Assembly: GCA_045118155.1 (NCBI GenBank)
Contig: JBGUXS010000060.1
Span: forward strand, 1-36,266
Direction: 5' to 3'
DNA: 36,266 nt
Origin: JBGUXS01 sp045118155
GTDB taxonomy: Bacteria > Pseudomonadota > Alphaproteobacteria > CAAHEQ01 > UBA3637
The translations under genes were made by a program, and so were the position numbers. The notes below the pieces were generated by a model, which saw only the letters and a list, made by a program, of their open reading frames with translations, had not been told where the DNA came from and did no database searches. Numbering within the stretch: position 1 is the first letter of the stretch; every line of letters starts with the position of its first letter. Of this stretch, positions 32,614 through 36,266 are shown piece after piece.

Positions 32614-33852
32614 ATGAATAATATGCTAGCGATTGCATCTGGAAACACAGGGACAGATAACCAGTTAAGAGGCATGATTTTGACTTATTATGCTGAGGGT
32701 TCGGGAAAAGCTCCTGTCCCTGTTACTAGGGATTTACTTCTTAAAACTGCAGACGGGGAAATCATTCGCTCTGAGAATTTTAGCTCTTTTGAAGAGTATC
32801 GTAAGGCCCTTGACTTGAGTATACGGGAATATTTAAAAAAGGGAGGGGCAATACCTGATTTTGTTATCTTGCCGTTTGAACACAGTACCAAGGATGAAGA
32901 AAAAAATGTAGATAATCTGTCTTATTTGGTAAAAGAAGCTTTTCAACAGTATGGAGCACAGGTAAAAACAATCGTTATAGCTAGTCGCTTATATGATTAT
33001 AAATATGTTGATTATATTAACGTTGGTGAACATCTGTTAACCGAAGGTGATTTGACTTTATTGAAATCAAATAAGAACTTAGAAGAAAGGGTTGTTAGGA
33101 CAATAGGGGTTCCAAGTAATATATCTCGTCTGAGCATTGGTGCTTTATGTGAAGATTTGGAAAGAAAATCTCAACAAGAAGGGTTTGAAAATCCTTTGAA
33201 TAAATATAAGGGGAAAAAAGTTGCCCTTTTTTCTTTGGGCGGAATAACAGCTGATAATGCTATTCAATTTGGCTTAGAAGACGGTCAAAGATTGATTCAA
33301 GCTGCTCAAAAAATCAAAGAAAATGGCTATGAAATTGTTTTTACGAACAGCCCGCGTACCCCTAATAATATTACAGATTATTTGTGTTGGCAGTGTAAAA
33401 AATTGGGGATGGATTTTTATAACTCTAAAAAGATCGCACAATCTTCTCAAGAAAAAGAAAATTTCAGATTTTATACAGGAATGTATGAAGAACAGTTTTT
33501 GTCACAAGCGCAACAATATGGAAATATTTATCCAGCTATTTTGAAATATTGTACGTTTGTTGTGAATACACATGACAGTTTTTCTTATACATCAGATAGT
33601 GCGGCTATAGGTATTCCGAGTGTGGTTTATACGGGGAATGCGATTGATGAAAGACGAAAAGATTGCATTAAACTATACGATGTTTGCCATGAAAAGGGAT
33701 ATGTTTTAAACCTTAGTGAAGCCGTGAAATTAGTGCAAGAAAGCAAAAGTATTCAAACAAAGAAAATGGAAAATGTTGCTACTCAAATAATCCAAGGTTT
33801 AGGTGTAGGACGTATATCTATGAGGATCAATAGTTCCCAAAATACTTTATAG
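32614..33852 (+). CDS. ELM1/DUF1022-like glycosyltransferase-fold protein
   Basis: 412 aa soluble protein. The middle has VALFSLGGITADNAIQF followed by ENGYEIVFTNSPRTPNNITDYL (about 220-258), recalling the ELM1 pattern of a GG strand and a TxSxRTP strand. YPAILKYCTFVVNTHDSFSYTSDSAAIGIPSVVY (about 308-341) matches its 'DS.SM.sEA...G.PV' block. ELM1 (PF06258) is a GT-B-like family of alphaproteobacteria and mitochondria, often near lipid A or LPS genes; its activity is not defined. The N-terminal 200 residues are less clear. It has its own promoter and is followed by a gene for a GmhB-like phosphatase. Family call moderate. Confidence 0.5.
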   Translation: MNNMLAIASGNTGTDNQLRGMILTYYAEGSGKAPVPVTRDLLLKTADGEIIRSENFSSFEEYRKALDLSIREYLKKGGAIPDFVILPFEHSTKDEEKNVDNLSYLVKEAFQQYGAQVKTIVIASRLYDYKYVDYINVGEHLLTEGDLTLLKSNKNLEERVVRTIGVPSNISRLSIGALCEDLERKSQQEGFENPLNKYKGKKVALFSLGGITADNAIQFGLEDGQRLIQAAQKIKENGYEIVFTNSPRTPNNITDYLCWQCKKLGMDFYNSKKIAQSSQEKENFRFYTGMYEEQFLSQAQQYGNIYPAILKYCTFVVNTHDSFSYTSDSAAIGIPSVVYTGNAIDERRKDCIKLYDVCHEKGYVLNLSEAVKLVQESKSIQTKKMENVATQIIQGLGVGRISMRINSSQNTL

Positions 33853-33870
33853 AAATTCCCAAAAAAGTAG

Positions 33871-33898
33871 TTGACAAAAATAAAATATATATTACAAT
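33871..33898 (+). promoter_or_regulatory. Promoter upstream of the leader ORF and HAD gene
   Basis: TTGACA, 16 bp, TACAAT, with an A/T-only spacer. The transcript should start near 33905, 24 nt before the leader ATG. Confidence 0.65.
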
Positions 33899-33928
33899 CT
33901 AAGGCATGGTTTGAATAAGGAGGCGCCG

Positions 33929-34039
33929 ATGGATATTAGCTTTCGAAAAAGCCCATACCCTTTCACGAAAGGGACTGCCTTCTTGAGCCCTTGTATGATT
34001 CCCTTGTCAAAAGGGAATTTTTTTTATCTTGTTTACTGA
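33929..34039 (+). CDS. 36 aa leader peptide or small protein
   Basis: Begins MDISFRKSPYPFTKG after a perfect AAGGAGG ribosome site at five-base spacing. The frame runs through two hairpins and a terminator and stops 14 bp before the next gene, just ahead of its ribosome site. Hairpins within it are GCTTT/AAAGC (33939-33952) and CCCTTT/AAAGGG (33958-33973). The AAAGGG arm could also pair with CCCTT at 33988-33992 or 34001-34005, the latter being the terminator's 5' arm. That would allow attenuation of the HAD gene coupled to translation of this frame. Alternatively the promoter-to-terminator stretch is a free small RNA or small mRNA. Confidence 0.5.
   Translation: MDISFRKSPYPFTKGTAFLSPCMIPLSKGNFFYLVY
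33998..34025 (+). terminator. Rho-independent terminator ahead of the HAD gene
   Basis: ATTCCCTT, loop GTCAA, AAGGGAAT, then an eight-T tract. It sits inside the leader frame, about 100 nt after the promoter, so transcription of the HAD gene requires readthrough or antitermination. Confidence 0.8.
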
Positions 34040-34053
34040 AAAGGAGTGCGTAA

Positions 34054-34728
34054 ATGTCTAAGATGTTATTTTTAGATAGAGATGGCCCTATTAACATAGT
34101 TGGCCCCAAAGGTTTTGTTCATAAGCCAGAGTATTTTCATTTTACCGATGGTATTTTTGATGTCTGTCATGAAGCACTGGCCAAGGATTATCGGATTGTG
34201 GTGATTACTAACCAAACAGGAATAGGTCTTAAGGATTATACCGAAAAAGATATGGAAGAAGTACATAATTATATGAAGGATGAATTTAGAAAAGAAGGAA
34301 TTAGAATTTCTGATATCTTTTACACAAAGTACCCGACTTCTCAAAACAGAAAACCTAGCCCAGGTATGTTTTTGTTGGCCAAAGAAAAGTATGAACTTAG
34401 CCACGAAGATATGTTTGCATCGGTGGCAATCGGGGATCGTAAAAAGGATGCTCAAGCGGCTTTGTGTGCTGGGGTTGGTCGGGTTGTATATTATCAAACG
34501 AGTAAAGCAATTGATGAAGAAGGCCGTATTGTTGATCGTTATCCCGAAGATTCAAAGGCGGAATTAGAAGAACTAACCGAAGACTTTAGAACTCTTGCCA
34601 TTCTTGGTCACTTAATACGGGCAGGGGGACAATCGGAACCCGTAGTGATTGAACCCAAATTGCTTGCCCGACAGGCCCCAAAGATGAAAATTATTCAAGA
34701 TTATGAACAGATTCGGGGCCGATTATAA
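34054..34728 (+). CDS. HAD-family phosphatase, GmhB/HisB-like, without zinc loop
   Basis: 224 aa. It aligns with D-glycero-D-manno-heptose 1,7-bisphosphate phosphatase: FLDRDGPINI (motif I, Asp 8 and 10), FHFTDGIFD, VVITNQTGIG (motif II, about 48-57), NRKPSPGM (motif III Lys, about 98) and IGDRKKDAQAA (motif IV, about 127). Two oddities: motif I reads DRDGP where the family has DRDGT, and the four-ligand zinc loop (CPHH...CxCRKP) is replaced by TKYPTSQNRKP. About 70 extra residues follow the core. A sugar-phosphate substrate is likely but not certain. It has an AAAAGGAG ribosome site and the attenuator-like leader upstream. Confidence 0.75.
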   Translation: MSKMLFLDRDGPINIVGPKGFVHKPEYFHFTDGIFDVCHEALAKDYRIVVITNQTGIGLKDYTEKDMEEVHNYMKDEFRKEGIRISDIFYTKYPTSQNRKPSPGMFLLAKEKYELSHEDMFASVAIGDRKKDAQAALCAGVGRVVYYQTSKAIDEEGRIVDRYPEDSKAELEELTEDFRTLAILGHLIRAGGQSEPVVIEPKLLARQAPKMKIIQDYEQIRGRL

Positions 34729-34747
34729 GGACTTTGTAAAATTGCGG

Positions 34748-34781
34748 CATGGCTTTCTAAAATTAGAAAACCATGTTTTTT
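34748..34781 (+). terminator. Rho-independent terminator after the HAD gene
   Basis: CATGG...CCATG stem with inner TTTCT/AGAAA pairing and AAAATT loop, followed by T6. Confidence 0.85.
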
Positions 34782-34788
34782 AAAAAAC

Positions 34789-34817
34789 TTGACATATTTT
34801 TGAAAATACTGTACACT
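34789..34817 (+). promoter_or_regulatory. Promoter of the hydrolase gene
   Basis: TTGACA, 17 bp, TACACT. Start expected near 34824, followed by an AAGGA ribosome site. Confidence 0.65.
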
Positions 34818-34839
34818 TGTTGTTAACAAGGATGTGGAT

Positions 34840-35715
34840 ATGGCAGATACGAATTTTAAACTTTATGTTCCTGAAGGTGCACGGAAAATAGCTTGCAGAT
34901 TTCGGTTACCAAGTGTAGGGGAAAAAAGGCCCCCTTTGATGATTATGGCAACGGGGTTGTATTCCTATATGGATAAGGAATCTCAAGAAACTGTGGCACA
35001 GCGATATTTGGGGGCAGGGTTTGCGGTTTTACAATTTAATTTTATGGGGCATGGTTATCCCCCTTATAAAAGTGATGGGGATATCAAAGACATTACCTTG
35101 TCTTCCAGTATCAATGACTTGACGGTGGTTTGGAATTATTCTAGACAGTTATCCGAGGTTGTGAATACAGATCATACTGTGCTACAGGCCACTAGCTATG
35201 GTGCTCTAACGGCTATGATGGCTGAAGAACAGGGGAAAATTGCCCCCGAAGCCATGATTTCAATTGCCCCGTATTCTTTTTATAAACTCAAACCTTGGGC
35301 GTTACCGTTGTCTATCGTGGGACATATACTTCCAAATGAGGTCAAAAAGGCATTACATTTTAATATTCCTGTAAAACTATTAGATGATTTTAGGGAAAAT
35401 CATCCAAACGCTTTAAAAAAGAAGGGGTTTATGGGTAATACGGCCATTCATTTTTTTGTAGGGGAAGATGATAAAATTTCTTCTGCGGAAACTGTCAAAA
35501 GTTGGACGAATATGATTAATTATGATGCCGATATAGGGTATCCTGGTGGTCGCCAAGCTCATTATACAATTTACCCAGGGGTTAAACATTTTTATATGCC
35601 TGAGGAAGTTGGGGAAGATATCTTTAGAACATCTTTACGTTTTGTGAAAACAGTTGCAGCACAATCGGAAATGAGAAAAGGGGTCACTGCCCGTTTACAA
35701 GAACGTCATGTTTAA
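34840..35715 (+). CDS. Alpha/beta hydrolase
   Basis: 291 aa soluble hydrolase. PPLMIMATGLYSYMDKES forms the oxyanion strand, then FAVLQFNFMGHGYPP, the standard 'D/N-x-x-G-H-G' turn. The nucleophile elbow is ATSYG (Ser about 115), in which Ala replaces the first Gly of GxSxG. The acid is in FVGEDDKI (about 209) and the His in PGVKHFY (about 250). Substrate unknown; esterase or acyl-transfer roles fit. The ATG at 34840 is preferred over the GTG at 34834 because AAGGA is then seven bases away. It is monocistronic between a terminator and a new promoter. Confidence 0.8.
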   Translation: MADTNFKLYVPEGARKIACRFRLPSVGEKRPPLMIMATGLYSYMDKESQETVAQRYLGAGFAVLQFNFMGHGYPPYKSDGDIKDITLSSSINDLTVVWNYSRQLSEVVNTDHTVLQATSYGALTAMMAEEQGKIAPEAMISIAPYSFYKLKPWALPLSIVGHILPNEVKKALHFNIPVKLLDDFRENHPNALKKKGFMGNTAIHFFVGEDDKISSAETVKSWTNMINYDADIGYPGGRQAHYTIYPGVKHFYMPEEVGEDIFRTSLRFVKTVAAQSEMRKGVTARLQERHV

Positions 35716-35866
35716 AAATGGGTTGCTGTTGTGGAAAAATGGCCATATTTAAAAAACTTTTTAAAGTATGAACTAAGATTTTCACTCTTTCCCTTTAAAA
35801 AAAGGACTTTTGTACTTTTATAAGTATCTATTATCTAGTTGTTTTAGAATACATACTAAAAAATCC

Positions 35867-35895
35867 TTGCACAAGACAGGGAAAAGAATTATTCT
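35867..35895 (+). promoter_or_regulatory. Promoter of the BOF-domain gene
   Basis: TTGCAC, 17 bp, TATTCT, about 30 bp before the ATG. The rest of 35716-35866 is AT-rich with only weak inverted repeats (AAATATGGCCATTTT-like near 35740). Confidence 0.5.
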
Positions 35896-35925
35896 ACCGC
35901 CTGTGTTATTGATAAGGAGTTTATG

Positions 35926-36266
35926 ATGAAAAAAATTATCTTAATGAGTGCATTATTGATGGCTAGTTCTACTGTATTGGCTCAAGTTGCTGGTGGATTT
36001 GAAGGACCGAGAGTCGGGGCGGCTATTACCGTGCAACAAGCTTTAAAAAAAGCCGATGATACTCACGTCATCTTGCAGGGGCATATTGTGAACAGTCTTG
36101 GGGATGAAAAATATACCTTTAAAGATGCAACTGGGGAAGTTATCGTTGAAATTGATAATGAAGATTGGCATGGTCTAAAAGTGACCCCAGAAGATACGGT
36201 GGAAATCGCTGGGGATGTTGATAAAGAAATGTTTAAACAGACGAAGATTGATGTTGATTCTATCAG
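35926..36266 (+). CDS. YgiW/YdeI-family periplasmic BOF (OB-fold) protein, partial
   Basis: The first 113 codons are present and the window ends inside the gene. A signal peptide (MKKIILMSALLMASSTVLAQ) is followed by the BOF pattern: GPRVGAAITVQQALKKADDTHVILQGHIVN, GDEKYTFKDATGEVIVEIDNEDW, and VEIAGDVDKEMFKQTKIDVDSI, which is the usual ending, so only a few codons should be missing. E. coli relatives help tolerate stress such as peroxide or cationic peptides. The ATG at 35926 is six bases after AAGGAG; an ATG three bases earlier is possible. Confidence 0.9.
   Translation, partial: MKKIILMSALLMASSTVLAQVAGGFEGPRVGAAITVQQALKKADDTHVILQGHIVNSLGDEKYTFKDATGEVIVEIDNEDWHGLKVTPEDTVEIAGDVDKEMFKQTKIDVDSI

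Overview
The window is about 36 kb of AT-rich, densely coded bacterial chromosome. It most resembles an alphaproteobacterium, perhaps a host-associated low-GC lineage of the Holosporales/Rickettsiales/RF32 kind. The pointers are a plsY-dprA-topA block, a ZapA/coiled-coil pair next to a YmdB-type phosphodiesterase, a short ValRS of the subtype seen in Rickettsia, an ELM1-like protein and envelope genes (LptF, LPS-type glycosyltransferase, AmpD-type amidase). Taxonomy is inferred from gene content and no rRNA is present. Most genes start after a clear AAGGA-type Shine-Dalgarno, and many intergenic gaps hold good sigma70-like promoters (TTGACA/TTGCTT with 16-17 bp spacers).

Left part (71-8416, minus strand). 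Four proteins I cannot assign to any family (258, 253, 445 and 1040 aa) surround a YmdB-family phosphodiesterase and lead into an acyl-ACP thioesterase. The 445 and 1040 aa proteins are paralogues over about 330 residues, and the 1040 aa protein repeats its helical module internally. This is the most novel protein content of the window. Upstream lie zapA and a small coiled-coil gene.

8478-12879 (minus) is a six-gene run with overlapping or abutting ends: amidase, His/Cys-rich metal-binding-like protein, xseB, ispA, nth and a DUF2207-like membrane protein. 12880-13388 has no large gene. It holds divergent promoters, a strongly folded small RNA candidate with two CUCCU (anti-Shine-Dalgarno) motifs, and a convergent 46-codon membrane protein gene.

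13389-18901 (plus) carries two GNAT acetyltransferases, an MFS transporter, a histidine kinase, a U32 peptidase-family (TrhP-like) protein and a conserved hypothetical. It is interrupted by a minus-strand tRNA-Leu(UAA) whose 3' end and terminator are duplicated 163 bp away. 18983-20489 (minus) is a LemA/M48 pair, divergent from lptF. 21682-28445 (minus) is valS-plsY-dprA-topA. rpsB-tsf (plus) follows with a structured leader, an intercistronic terminator and a final terminator shared with a convergent glycosyltransferase.

31386-36266 (plus) holds a split chromate transporter, an ELM1-like protein, a GmhB-like HAD phosphatase behind a leader ORF and terminator, an alpha/beta hydrolase and a secreted BOF-domain protein cut by the window end. 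Three genes (lptF, chrA and the 168 aa hypothetical) have a -10 box 6-7 nt before the start codon and no usable Shine-Dalgarno, which suggests leaderless mRNAs. No phage, insertion sequence, integrase, CRISPR array or restriction system was found.
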